Below, in pieces: positions 14,385 to 23,600 of a stretch of DNA of 26,346 nt (its first letter is position 1; each line of letters opens with the position of its first letter). The notes beneath the pieces are model-generated. The model did no database searches. It saw only the letters and a program-made list of their open reading frames with translations, and was not told where the DNA came from. The stretch spans positions 1 through 26,346 of the IMG/VR virus record IMGVR_UViG_3300025131_000359; one strand, 5' to 3'. The position numbers and the translations under genes were made by a program. The DNA comes from a virus.

Positions 14385-16631
14385 ATGTCTAAAGCCAGAG
14401 GAAAGCTACAGGTCTTTGAGCCTGCGAATGTCGCAGGTCTAGACACCCGTGTCTGGCAGGGCAAGGGCTCCTCTGATGACATGGACGGAGTCGAGTTCTC
14501 CCTGAGGGGAGAGGTCGTAAAGGCTCTTGGGTATCAGCGTCTAGTTGAGTGGAGCCCAAAGCGTTCTATTGGTTTGTCCACTGAGGAGGGAGTTGTTGTC
14601 TCCTCAGGTGCGCCTGTCCAGAGTAACCCCCTTGAAGACGCTGAGGTGCTTACTCTTGGGACTTACACCTGGGGTGGCTCTACTGAGCTTGTGGTGGCGT
14701 ACTGGGTGCCTTCGTCTGACCCGTCGCTCCTCAAGAAGGGCCGTCCTCGCGGGGAGGTTCGCATAGCTGTCCTAGAGACCAACGAACTGAGGGTTATCTA
14801 CAGCTACTTCCTTGCTGGGTCTAAACCGCGACCACGCTTCTACCCTCGCTTTGTTGATGTGGGTGCGTACATGCTCATTCTTGTGGACGGAATGCGTCCC
14901 AGGAAGTGGGATGGTCGCATCCTGTCTATGGTGGGGATTCAGGAAGTCCCAGAGCCTATTCAAGCCGTTGTTATTCTCGGCAAGGGTGATGAAGAGGGGA
15001 GTACCCCCACGGAAAAGCCAGTAGTGGTGGGAGACTTTTGGGAGAGTCACTCGTTCGATCAGGACGACGCTACTGCCGCAGACCTTGAGTACTATCAGAC
15101 CTTTGTGAACATGTACGGACAGGAGTCAAACCTGTCTGCAGTGTCTAACAGACTGGTGTTGAATGACTACTTAGGGGTTGATGCAAAGAAGTCGTTTAAC
15201 ACGGACGTGTCTCCAGCCTCCACTCTCGGCCCAATGACTGCGGCGTCAACAGTTAGTGTGACCACTGAGGGTACTTACTCCACTGATGGAGGAGGCACCA
15301 ACACACTGTCGAATGTCATTAGGGACGAGGCCAAGAAGAACCTCAGACTCGTCTCCTTCCTTAGGCTGGGAGATCCACCTAATCAGCACGACATTGTTCA
15401 GAGACTTCTTTACAGGAGCGTTGGGGGGCAGACCCCTGTTGCCTTGCCTCGCAGGCTAGGCGTGGCATCGAACACTCACTTCGATGTTAGACGGGTCGCA
15501 ACCGCCTCAGTGACTCCTGCCCCGTCCCCTGGAGAGAACAACCCCCCGCCTTCTGCGCGCTGGGCCTTTTCTTTTAGGGGGCGGGTTTATTACAGAGGAG
15601 AGAACTCTCTTCTCCACTACTCCAAGGTGAACTTCCCAGAGGCTGTCTCTGTCGCGAACTTCATTGAGATCAACTCTAACGACGGAGATGAGATCACAGC
15701 TTGGGGTGCGGCTCAGGACTACGCGATTATCTTTAAGAGGAACAGCGCATACCTCCTTACGCACAGTAAGACCAACGACCCAATCATTACTCCTCTTCAG
15801 TCCACCTTTGGCGCAGTCACAGACAGGGCTGTAATCAGCTTCGACAACAACACCTACTTCATGTCTGACGTTGGGTTCCATCTGTTTGACGGGTCCAGCT
15901 TTAAGAGGCTCTCTTCAGTCTTAGATGAGATGGTGAAGCAGCTTCCCAAGCACACTAGAGAAGCGGCCACTGTCTTCGCTGACAGGCAGGAGAACCGTGT
16001 TTACGTTTCGGTTAACGGGAACCCTGGTGTGGAGAACAACGAGGTCTGGGTGATTCACACAGACACTGGTGCGTTCACCATCATTAAGGACAGGTCTGTT
16101 GTGGCTGCTATCCCATACAAGGGTGAGGTTGTTATCGCTTCTAATTCAGACTCAGATGGGAATGCGAACCTGTTCCTCTGGGGATGTGGTTACGACCTCG
16201 ATGGGGAGGCTTTCACCGGGAGCTATTCCACTGAGTGGCTTGAGCTAAAGAACCCTCATAGCGACAAGCGCTTCTATAAGATTCTCTTGTACTTCATCCA
16301 GACTGGGGACATCTCAATGAACGTGTCTTGGTACACGGACTGGGACGACAGGACGGCATCCGGCTCAACGACAGTGAAGGTGGACGCAGATGATGCGGTG
16401 GAGTGGGGGTCTACAGTTAACTGGGACACCACCAAGACCTGGGATGAGCGCAGGCTTGTCAGTAAGTTCGTTGACTTGCCTGAGGGCGAGGGAACACCGC
16501 AGGCGATTATTGCTAAGTCAATTAGGTTTAAGTTTGAAACGGACGCATTAAATACCCCGTTCCGTCTAGTTGGGTGGCAGGTTGTTGCTGACGACTACGG
16601 AGAGAGAGCAGAGGGGAGTGCTAAGCGATGA
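14385..16631 (+). CDS. Nozzle-like tail protein (beta-propeller-like)
   Basis: 748 aa, probably the tail nozzle/stopper that follows the adaptor in podovirus necks. It has repeated beta patterns expected of a propeller: RFYPRFVDVGAYMLILVDG near 150-168, RWAFSFRGRVYYRGENSLLH near 392-411, DYAIIFKRNSAYLLT near 445-459, NNTYFMSDVGFHLFDGS near 488-504. Residues about 225-372 hold a Fn3-like insert (YYQTFVNMYGQESNLS, later RLLYRSVGG). The gene is 3 bases from the adaptor stop and overlaps the next gene by ATGA. The nozzle name is inferred from order and pattern; a structural search would settle it. Confidence 0.75.
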   Translation: MSKARGKLQVFEPANVAGLDTRVWQGKGSSDDMDGVEFSLRGEVVKALGYQRLVEWSPKRSIGLSTEEGVVVSSGAPVQSNPLEDAEVLTLGTYTWGGSTELVVAYWVPSSDPSLLKKGRPRGEVRIAVLETNELRVIYSYFLAGSKPRPRFYPRFVDVGAYMLILVDGMRPRKWDGRILSMVGIQEVPEPIQAVVILGKGDEEGSTPTEKPVVVGDFWESHSFDQDDATAADLEYYQTFVNMYGQESNLSAVSNRLVLNDYLGVDAKKSFNTDVSPASTLGPMTAASTVSVTTEGTYSTDGGGTNTLSNVIRDEAKKNLRLVSFLRLGDPPNQHDIVQRLLYRSVGGQTPVALPRRLGVASNTHFDVRRVATASVTPAPSPGENNPPPSARWAFSFRGRVYYRGENSLLHYSKVNFPEAVSVANFIEINSNDGDEITAWGAAQDYAIIFKRNSAYLLTHSKTNDPIITPLQSTFGAVTDRAVISFDNNTYFMSDVGFHLFDGSSFKRLSSVLDEMVKQLPKHTREAATVFADRQENRVYVSVNGNPGVENNEVWVIHTDTGAFTIIKDRSVVAAIPYKGEVVIASNSDSDGNANLFLWGCGYDLDGEAFTGSYSTEWLELKNPHSDKRFYKILLYFIQTGDISMNVSWYTDWDDRTASGSTTVKVDADDAVEWGSTVNWDTTKTWDERRLVSKFVDLPEGEGTPQAIIAKSIRFKFETDALNTPFRLVGWQVVADDYGERAEGSAKR

Positions 16632-16831
16632 GCGACGACAGGCTCTTAGATAAGCTCTATCGGGCGGTTGTTTACTCTGACACTGGGATCTCGACGGCGA
16701 ACCTAGACAGAGACTTGCTCAAGGCTGTGAACAAGGCCCTCCGCACTGTTGGTGGGTCTTCGATAAAGAGCCTTGAGGATTCTGGTGCGATTAGGCGCGC
16801 AGTGCTTGTTCTGGAGGACGAGTCAGAATGA
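16628..16831 (+). CDS. Hypothetical protein, 67 aa
   Basis: Unrecognised. It is short, charged and probably helical (LLDKLYRAVVYS and LDRDLLKAVNKALRTVGG), without cysteines or membrane segments. It is linked at both ends by ATGA overlaps, so it is very likely translated with the nozzle and fibre-like genes. A minor neck or assembly part is possible, from position only. Confidence 0.65.
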   Translation: MSDDRLLDKLYRAVVYSDTGISTANLDRDLLKAVNKALRTVGGSSIKSLEDSGAIRRAVLVLEDESE

Positions 16832-17526
16832 AGTATGTGGTTAAGGAGCCGCCTCGCGATGGGCTTGTTGCTGACGCTGATGCATTGATGCGTGAGTTCA
16901 ATCGTGCAGTCGCTGTTGTGCATGATGACGTTGATCAGAACAACCTCTCTAACAACACGCTTAAGTGGAAGAAGATTGCTCACCCTGTGGAACAGTGGGA
17001 GTCCTCTACTAGCATTGTGGGTAGGGTTTCAGAGGTGTACGTGGGAGGCAATCTTGCCTTTGAGCCGCACTCTGTTCACCAGATTTTCAATCACACGCTA
17101 GACGCGCCAGCTGCCTCTGAGGATGGAGACTATGAAGAGCGTGCTGAGAGCAAGTTTTGGCAGTACGTTGAGTTTGATTCAGGGGTGAAGCTCTCTTTAG
17201 ACAGCCTGTCCTTAAACGAGGCTGCTGAGATGACCATTATGGTTAACGGGCAGATACGGATAGCCGCTGAGGCGACTGTTAACGATGGTCTGTTTCGCAC
17301 ATCTATCTACGACATTAGAATCTTAGATGGGGGCTCACCCCTCGACGCTTTCGTCACGGTGTCCTCTGAGACTAACCACGGATACTTGCCGTTTCACATC
17401 TCGGCTAGGCCGCTTCTTGTGGCTGGAGACCATACAATCAGAGTCCAGATACGAGATAGGTCTGATGGGGCGGCTGCGTCTGTTGTCAGCGATACCGTGA
17501 TCTGCGCTTATGGGTTTGTACGGTAA
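16828..17526 (+). CDS. Fibre-like virion protein 1 of 3, 232 aa
   Basis: An N-terminal segment (about 15-50, LVADADALMREFNRAV then DDVDQNNLSNNTL) has a short helix, then the N-L-x-N-T-L turn seen in head or tail fibre proteins that attach to the virion by a small coiled N-terminus. The rest is beta-rich and Gly/Asp-poor, ending AYGFVR. The next two genes share this plan, suggesting a family made by duplication. It would be an attachment or decoration protein on the particle, not proven. It is coupled to neighbours by ATGA and TAATG overlaps. Confidence 0.66.
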   Translation: MKYVVKEPPRDGLVADADALMREFNRAVAVVHDDVDQNNLSNNTLKWKKIAHPVEQWESSTSIVGRVSEVYVGGNLAFEPHSVHQIFNHTLDAPAASEDGDYEERAESKFWQYVEFDSGVKLSLDSLSLNEAAEMTIMVNGQIRIAAEATVNDGLFRTSIYDIRILDGGSPLDAFVTVSSETNHGYLPFHISARPLLVAGDHTIRVQIRDRSDGAAASVVSDTVICAYGFVR

Positions 17527-18215
17527 TGGCTGGTCTCTCTAACCTCATCCTCCCTAGAAGCGCTCGCTCTGCGTCCGACGTTGCTGCTGACTTTAACTCT
17601 TTGAAGGATACTGTTAACGACCTCAGGGATGACAACCTAGAGCCTGGGGCTGTCAACACACGGCATCTACTTGATAAGGCGCTCTCTTCTCCGACGCTCC
17701 CAGTAAAGAGGGTGTGGCGTAAGGAATTCAGCGCATTCAGCATAAATCGCACTTCATATACAGAGGTGGTCAAGTTTGGAAGCGTGGTTGACCCACCACC
17801 ATCTCTTTATCAAGAGGACACTGTGGTGTTTGTTATTGCGGAGCTTGTCGTTTACAACATCGCCGCTGCCACTACTCCAATCGAGGAAATGAATACCAGC
17901 GACGTTTACGGATTCTACTTAGACTTCGCTCAGTCGTACACTCCGATCTTACCCTGGGCCGGGATGGTCCCCTCAACGACTCGTTACGTCACTCCTGGGT
18001 CCGGCTCTGGGACCGTCGCTGATCCCGTCTTTGCTGAAATGACTGAAGTGGTTTTGTTTGGGTTTGCTCCTGTAGCTGCGTCGTCTACCTACTTCAATGC
18101 GAGGGTAATGGCTAAGTCATTCGGGATGACTGGACCCTCCTATGACCTGAGCACCAACGGCTCTGCCGATGGCAGGGTCTCTGGAGCGATCACAGCCCTG
18201 GTGATTGCGCGATGA
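17526..18215 (+). CDS. Fibre-like virion protein 2 of 3, 229 aa
   Basis: Same plan as the preceding gene: helix SASDVAADFNSLKDTVNDL (about 15-33), then DDNLEPGAVNTRHLL (35-49), a form very common in phage fibre N-termini, followed by a beta-rich globular part ending ITALVIAR. It is probably trimeric and surface-exposed. TAATG start overlap with the gene before, ATGA with the gene after. No receptor-binding domain can be named. Confidence 0.68.
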   Translation: MAGLSNLILPRSARSASDVAADFNSLKDTVNDLRDDNLEPGAVNTRHLLDKALSSPTLPVKRVWRKEFSAFSINRTSYTEVVKFGSVVDPPPSLYQEDTVVFVIAELVVYNIAAATTPIEEMNTSDVYGFYLDFAQSYTPILPWAGMVPSTTRYVTPGSGSGTVADPVFAEMTEVVLFGFAPVAASSTYFNARVMAKSFGMTGPSYDLSTNGSADGRVSGAITALVIAR

Positions 18216-19036
18216 CTACATATCAAGGCCCTGATGCGGGGATAGCTAACGGCAACCCCTTCCTGGCGACTCAGGTGGAGGACTCCTTTGATAGGTTCGC
18301 TGAGTCTGTCAACGCTGTAGACGACACGAACTTCCCTACAGACAACACGCTGACTTACCGGAGCGTCCACCCAGGTGCGCTCACTCAGACCTTTGGGGAG
18401 AGTCAGGTTATCTACCAAGAGCCTGCTTGTTGGGTGGCTATTGGTAGAGGGGGAGCAGCAGCATCTAAGTCAACGGATTACTCTCTGGGGTCTAGTGAGA
18501 ATCTGTACACAGTGGATGGTTGCTCTACTCGCGTGGTGGTTAGCAGGGATGGGGTCATCAAGGTTAATAGCTTCATCGAGATTGAGTCTATTAAGGTGTC
18601 TCAGGAGGTCTTGGACGGTGTGAATCCGAAGGAGATCTATACGGTAGACCTAGACATTGAGTTCAAGCTTAGGTTCATGGAGGCTGGGGAGACTCATGCC
18701 TCAGCAACTACGCTTCACACTGTGCGGAGGAGACAGAAGGTGCTGGTGTGGGACGGGAGTGCCACTCTCGATGCGGCGTATGAAGCGGCTAAGGGGTACC
18801 GTCGCGGACTATCTGTTTCTCTTGGGGATGACGTTACTATTTCTGGGGCTGACCCTAACGGCTCTGCCTACGATTTCTTTGTAACGATTGAACCCACTAT
18901 CGTTGCTGCGCGCGTGAAGGTCTCTCACCCTTATCCAGATCAGATTCTTTCCCACACAGATTATAACGGGATGCTCTTTTTAGCCCACCTAAGAAGTCGT
19001 AGTCGTTACACTTCCGCTCGTTTCTTTCTAGAGTAG
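18212..19036 (+). CDS. Fibre-like virion protein 3 of 3, 274 aa
   Basis: The longest of the tandem trio. LATQVEDSFDRFAESVNAVD (about 18-37) then DTNFPTDNTLTYRSVHPGAL again gives the helix plus N-x-(D/S)NTL turn. The body is beta-rich, and a short C-terminal segment (LAHLRSRSRYTSARFFLE) is basic. The role is inferred as for the other two. The stop is followed by a 7-base gap with GAGTAGG before the next ATG. Confidence 0.66.
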   Translation: MTTYQGPDAGIANGNPFLATQVEDSFDRFAESVNAVDDTNFPTDNTLTYRSVHPGALTQTFGESQVIYQEPACWVAIGRGGAAASKSTDYSLGSSENLYTVDGCSTRVVVSRDGVIKVNSFIEIESIKVSQEVLDGVNPKEIYTVDLDIEFKLRFMEAGETHASATTLHTVRRRQKVLVWDGSATLDAAYEAAKGYRRGLSVSLGDDVTISGADPNGSAYDFFVTIEPTIVAARVKVSHPYPDQILSHTDYNGMLFLAHLRSRSRYTSARFFLE

Positions 19037-19043
19037 GTACATC

Positions 19044-19862
19044 ATGTCTATCGAAGATCTATTCAGAACCAGATTTACTGAGCCCCTGCCCATGTCCTAC
19101 TACGACCCCCTGTTTGGGGAAGAGGAGATGGTGGCTTTACAGGCTGCTCGTCCTCGCCTTGAGGGTAGGACTGATGTTCCTATTGGGGCTACTGGTTTGA
19201 CTGGTGCTGGGATTGTAGCTGCTGGTCAGCGTGAGGCTTCTAGGGCTGTTGCCTTGGGAGACATGGTTGCTCAGGCTCGCGGGCAACGCATCAGAGCCAG
19301 AGAGGCGGCTAAACTGAAGCGCATTCAGGAGCGTGCTGCTGCAGAGTCTGCCGCTCGTCAACAACAGGCTCGCGCTATTGGGAATGTCATGGCTGGGGTT
19401 GGTCAGGCCGCTGGGAGCTTGGAGGACATCTTCTCTGACAAGAAAGTGCAGGCTCACTTTAAGGGGCTGAAGGAGCAGAGAGAGGCTCAGAAGGCGTGGA
19501 AGGAGGGGGGAGACAGGACCCTTAGAACAAGAAGGTCTGAGATAGCTGACTTCCAAGAAGCCGCTGCACTGCGGGGTCAACGCGCCCAAGAGAGGCTAGC
19601 TAGGTCGGAGGCTCTTGATCGAGACATCTCGTCTGACGTAAGAAAGATGGAGTCGCTCAATGCTCCTCTGTCCTCCCCCTTCCGCCCCTTAACCGCCAGT
19701 CTCATGGGAGACAAGGATTCAACCACGCGAATGCTGGAGGAGATGTACCTACCTGGGGTAGAGCGCAGCCCCCAAACCTCCTGGGAGGGTGCCCCAGAGA
19801 CTCCAGACTTTAATATCGCAGAGACCCCAGACTTCAGACTCTCAAAATACTGGAACCAATAA
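19044..19862 (+). CDS. Ala-rich internal virion protein, 272 aa
   Basis: Probable head-internal or ejection protein. It has a long helical, Ala/Arg/Gln-rich stretch (about 62-130) and a Gly/Ala patch, then a helical acidic-basic region and a Pro-rich end with a twice repeated ETPDF. The N-terminus begins MSIEDLFRTRFTEPLPMSYY. The ribosome-site region is GAGTAGG. It starts a run of such proteins and overlaps the next gene by one base (TAATG). Confidence 0.68.
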   Translation: MSIEDLFRTRFTEPLPMSYYDPLFGEEEMVALQAARPRLEGRTDVPIGATGLTGAGIVAAGQREASRAVALGDMVAQARGQRIRAREAAKLKRIQERAAAESAARQQQARAIGNVMAGVGQAAGSLEDIFSDKKVQAHFKGLKEQREAQKAWKEGGDRTLRTRRSEIADFQEAAALRGQRAQERLARSEALDRDISSDVRKMESLNAPLSSPFRPLTASLMGDKDSTTRMLEEMYLPGVERSPQTSWEGAPETPDFNIAETPDFRLSKYWNQ

Positions 19863-20593
19863 TGGCTTTTCGCAGACCAGACAGACGAGACGGGGGCAGG
19901 TCCTTCGGCATTAACGAAGAGGCCCTTAGCAGAGACATCCAGAGAGCCCAGCGAGCTGCTATGGGCACAGGCATGCAGATTGGCAGGGAGGCCACTGACG
20001 CGGCGCGTGGAGCCTCCGCTATCTATGCTGACCAGCTTTCCTCTGCTCGCGGAATTGGTGGGTCTGGCTTAGGAGAAACCCTCCGTGGGCTGATGTCTTC
20101 AGCTGACGCTGATGCAATCAACCAAGCAGAGGCTCGACGTAAGGCAAGACTTCTTCAGGACGCTCAGGGTATTGGAGCGTCTATGTTGGCTGAGAAGACT
20201 GCGGCTAAGCAGGCTAAGGCAGAGAAGAGGCTCTTAGGGTCGTCTATTGCCGGGTCTACTGCGGCTGCGGTTGGGGGGATAGGGGGGGCCTTGGCGGCTA
20301 TCCCCGGTCTTCAGATCCCAGGTGGCATCATGGCTGCTATTGGTGCTGGGGCTGGGGGTGCTGCTGGTGCCGGGTCTGCCGTAGCTAAGGGGGACATCTC
20401 TAAGATCCAGAGCCAAGCTGCTGGATTTGATATGCCTGAGGTCGAGCTACCTGATTCAACTGGCTTAGGCGTATCTGGTCAAGACAATATCTTCACTGGT
20501 GGGGTTGAAGACCCTAAGCGTAAGAGGCGCTCAGAAGACAGCTACGCAGAGGCCCTCGCTGGGTATAGCCCCACTTCCACTTACTTCGGTTAA
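19862..20593 (+). CDS. Gly/Ala-rich internal virion protein with hydrophobic stretch
   Basis: 243 aa. Helical, charged N-terminal half (residues 17-120), then a long Gly/Ala/Ile run (about 127-175: GSSIAGSTAAAVGGIGGALA and on to GAGAGGAAGAGSAVA) that could insert into a membrane, and a polar, acidic end. This matches the type of podovirus ejection protein that forms a membrane channel during DNA entry (T7 gp14-like in idea, not in visible sequence). The DNA holds G6 and G7 runs here. It sits between the 272 aa protein and the LysM protein. Confidence 0.68.
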   Translation: MAFRRPDRRDGGRSFGINEEALSRDIQRAQRAAMGTGMQIGREATDAARGASAIYADQLSSARGIGGSGLGETLRGLMSSADADAINQAEARRKARLLQDAQGIGASMLAEKTAAKQAKAEKRLLGSSIAGSTAAAVGGIGGALAAIPGLQIPGGIMAAIGAGAGGAAGAGSAVAKGDISKIQSQAAGFDMPEVELPDSTGLGVSGQDNIFTGGVEDPKRKRRSEDSYAEALAGYSPTSTYFG

Positions 20594-20604
20594 TAGGAAC
20601 AACA

Positions 20605-23600
20605 ATGCCCTTCATCCTCCCTGCTGGTGATTACGAAGCTGCCTTACGAATGGCTGGTGCCTCTAACTTTATGGAGGCGTTTGAGTCTGGCATTGACCGT
20701 AACATCCGTCGTCGTGGACAGAGAGAGGCTTTACGCCAGCAGCGTGACTTGTATGAGCGTGGGCTAGGTCTGGAGAAGGAGAGGCTTGCCGAAAAGCACC
20801 TCTCTGGGATTGAAGGATACGACCGCGACTTTCCTGCTGTGGCGACTGCTGGGGCGAATGAGGCTGCTCTTGCTGATGTCGTGACAGCTGCCTCTACTCA
20901 GGCTGCTGTTGATGGTGCCCTTGCTGAAGAGGCTGCTGTTGCCAGCCCAGACACCTCCGCGATTCACGCCAAGATAAGGGAGAATCGAATGGCCCGTCGT
21001 GCTGCTCAAGGAGTTCCTGTTGTTCAGGCTACTCCCGCTCAGGTTGAGCAGGCTGTGGTTGCTGCTGCTACTCCGATACCGGGGGTTACTCCTCGCCCAG
21101 TCAGTGGCTCAGTTCCGGCTGAGTCTGGTTGGTCTGAAGACGATATTGCTCGCTTGACGGAGATTGGCTTTATTGGGTCTAACAGCGCAAACAACATGCT
21201 TCATGCTGCTCGCAGGTACAGGGCTTCTGGTGACGCTGCCACTGCTGAGTTGCTTGAGCGTCGTGCTGCGATGACTGAAGGGGGGTCGTTCTCTGATTCA
21301 AGAGCCAACGCCCGGTCTACTGACTTGTTCAGGGTAACCCCCCCAGGTCCAGTGTACGGCCCAGTCGCTCCCCCCGCTGAGAAGCCTTGGTGGTATGGAA
21401 GGGACGAGGGAGGTCCTCGTCTGGGGCCTGAGCTTCCTCCTGGGTATAGGCCCCCTGGAAGGCAGTACACCCAGCAAGAGCTTGCCTTGGGGACTCCTCG
21501 CCCTGGCGTGGCTTACGGTCCAGCGCGCCCTGTCGGTGTTGTCACTCCTGACCCAGACCCCGTAATTACTGAGATCTGGAGAGCGCCTAACGTGGTTGAT
21601 GTGGGCTCCCTTCCCCCAGAGGAGTTTGCCTTAGCGACTCCCCGTGGAGAGAGCCAGCGAGAGGTTCAACTTAGAGAGGCTGTTAGGCTTATCTCTGAGG
21701 GTCGAGCCGTGGACGCACAAGAACTCCTTGGAGCGTCCGGCAAAGCCTATCCAAGCTTAGGCGTGGAGACGGCTGCCGAAGGTCCAACCATCCCCCCTGA
21801 CGCTGGTCCTGGCATTGCCCTCAACAGAGCTGTTCAGGAGCTTATGGATCAGGGGAGGTACATCGATGCCCAGAACCTTATCGGAGAGGCTGGTCAAGTT
21901 TATCCTGACGCAAGGACTGAGGAAGCTCTTAGTGGCGGCGCTCCGATTGATGAGCGGCCAGTCCCCTCTGACTGGATGGTAGAGCCTATTGCGGTGGACC
22001 TTCCCCCTGAGGGTGACGCTGTGTCCGATGCCGCTAGTGCGGCAGGAGCTATCGGAGCTAGTCTCCCTGGTGGAGGAGGCTCGTCTGCTATCCAGGCTGC
22101 GTTGAGCGCTATGGCTGGCGGGAGTCCGGTTGAAGCTGCAGCAAAAGCAGCTACTCCCTCCCCCCTTGAAGCAGCAATAGCTACTGGCGCTGAAGCTAAG
22201 GAGCGCGCTGAGCTAGTAGGCCCAGAGGTCGAGGTAAGCACAGCCCCCGTTGAAGTCATAGACGAGAAGACTGGCAAGGTTCACACAGTGAAGCCTGGGG
22301 AGTTTGTCTACGGCATTGCTAAGAGTTACGGCGCTAGCCCACAAGCATTGATTAAGGCTAACCAGTCTCTGTTCATCGGTAAGGACGGAAAAGCTCGTAG
22401 CCTTAAGACGAAGGGAGGGAAGCTCCTTGCTGGTGCTGACCTCATCTTCCCTGGAGAGAAGCTCCGCATCCCCACTGGAGAGGGGAGAGAGACTGGTGGT
22501 CCTGCTGGCCCTGTCGATACCCGCGAGGGAGTTAAGGAGGGTGTCCTAGCTAAGGCAGAGAAGGGCGCTAAGTCCGAGAAGGAAGTGGTGGCTAGGCTGG
22601 AGAAAGAGCAGGCTAAGAGGACGGACGTTCCCCTTAACCCCTTCCAGGCTTTCGGTCGTGACATTGGGTACACCCCGTCTGTTGGGGCTGTCGCTTACGC
22701 CACGCACATGGCTGAGCAGGGTGATTTCTCTATGATCAACATGATGGCAGGGAGGGTCGTCAAGAACGCTGAGCTTCCTGGTCTCTTCGCTAGGTACAGC
22801 AACTTCGCCTCTGGTGCTCGACGTAGGTCTAAGGAGATTCTCTTAGAAGAGAAGCTGGCTAAGGAGACTCAGGCTAACGCGGCTAAGCAGAAGGCGGCTA
22901 TGGGCGTTAGGACTATGGCTCTCACTCAGTTCCAGAGAGCGGGCCACGGTCTAGAGGACGCTCAGCTGTTCGCTGGTCACTACGCAGACCTGTGGGCTGT
23001 TGACCCGCAGCAAGCTAGGGCGTGGAGCACAAGTCTGAACGCGATGGGTACTGAGCGAGCTAGGGCTGAGGCTGAGACCATCAAGCACGGCAGGAAGAAC
23101 TACGGAGGCGGGCGCACTGGGGTTGTGGCTCCTGATGGTAGGGGCACAGCGAAGATGATTGCTAGTGCAGAGAAGCGGCTGGACAAGCTAGCCAGGACTA
23201 GGGGGGACGCGCTCAGGCCGCTGTTGCAAGCGCGAGGGCTCTCGGAAGGGATGAGGCTTGGCGACGATGACCTAGCTGCTCTGGCTAAAGACCCGGCTTA
23301 TGCAGCAGCCCTGACCGCATACAACCAAGCTAACGAGCGGTACGTCAGCCAGAAGAACCAGTTAGACATTCTCATTAACGGGAGACCAGAGAAGCCCAGC
23401 CCGTTTGACATGCTTACTTCAAGTAAGAAGATCGCGGATCTCGCTGACAAGTATGGGGAGACAGGGGACTGGGATGGGTTTACCAGGGAGATCTCTCTTT
23501 ATGGGGAGGTCACTCCAGAGATAGCTGAACAGGTTGTGGAGTTCTTCTCTGGGAAGGCACCTCCAGCTGTCACGCCTTCTAAGGTGACTTCGTCGCCAAA

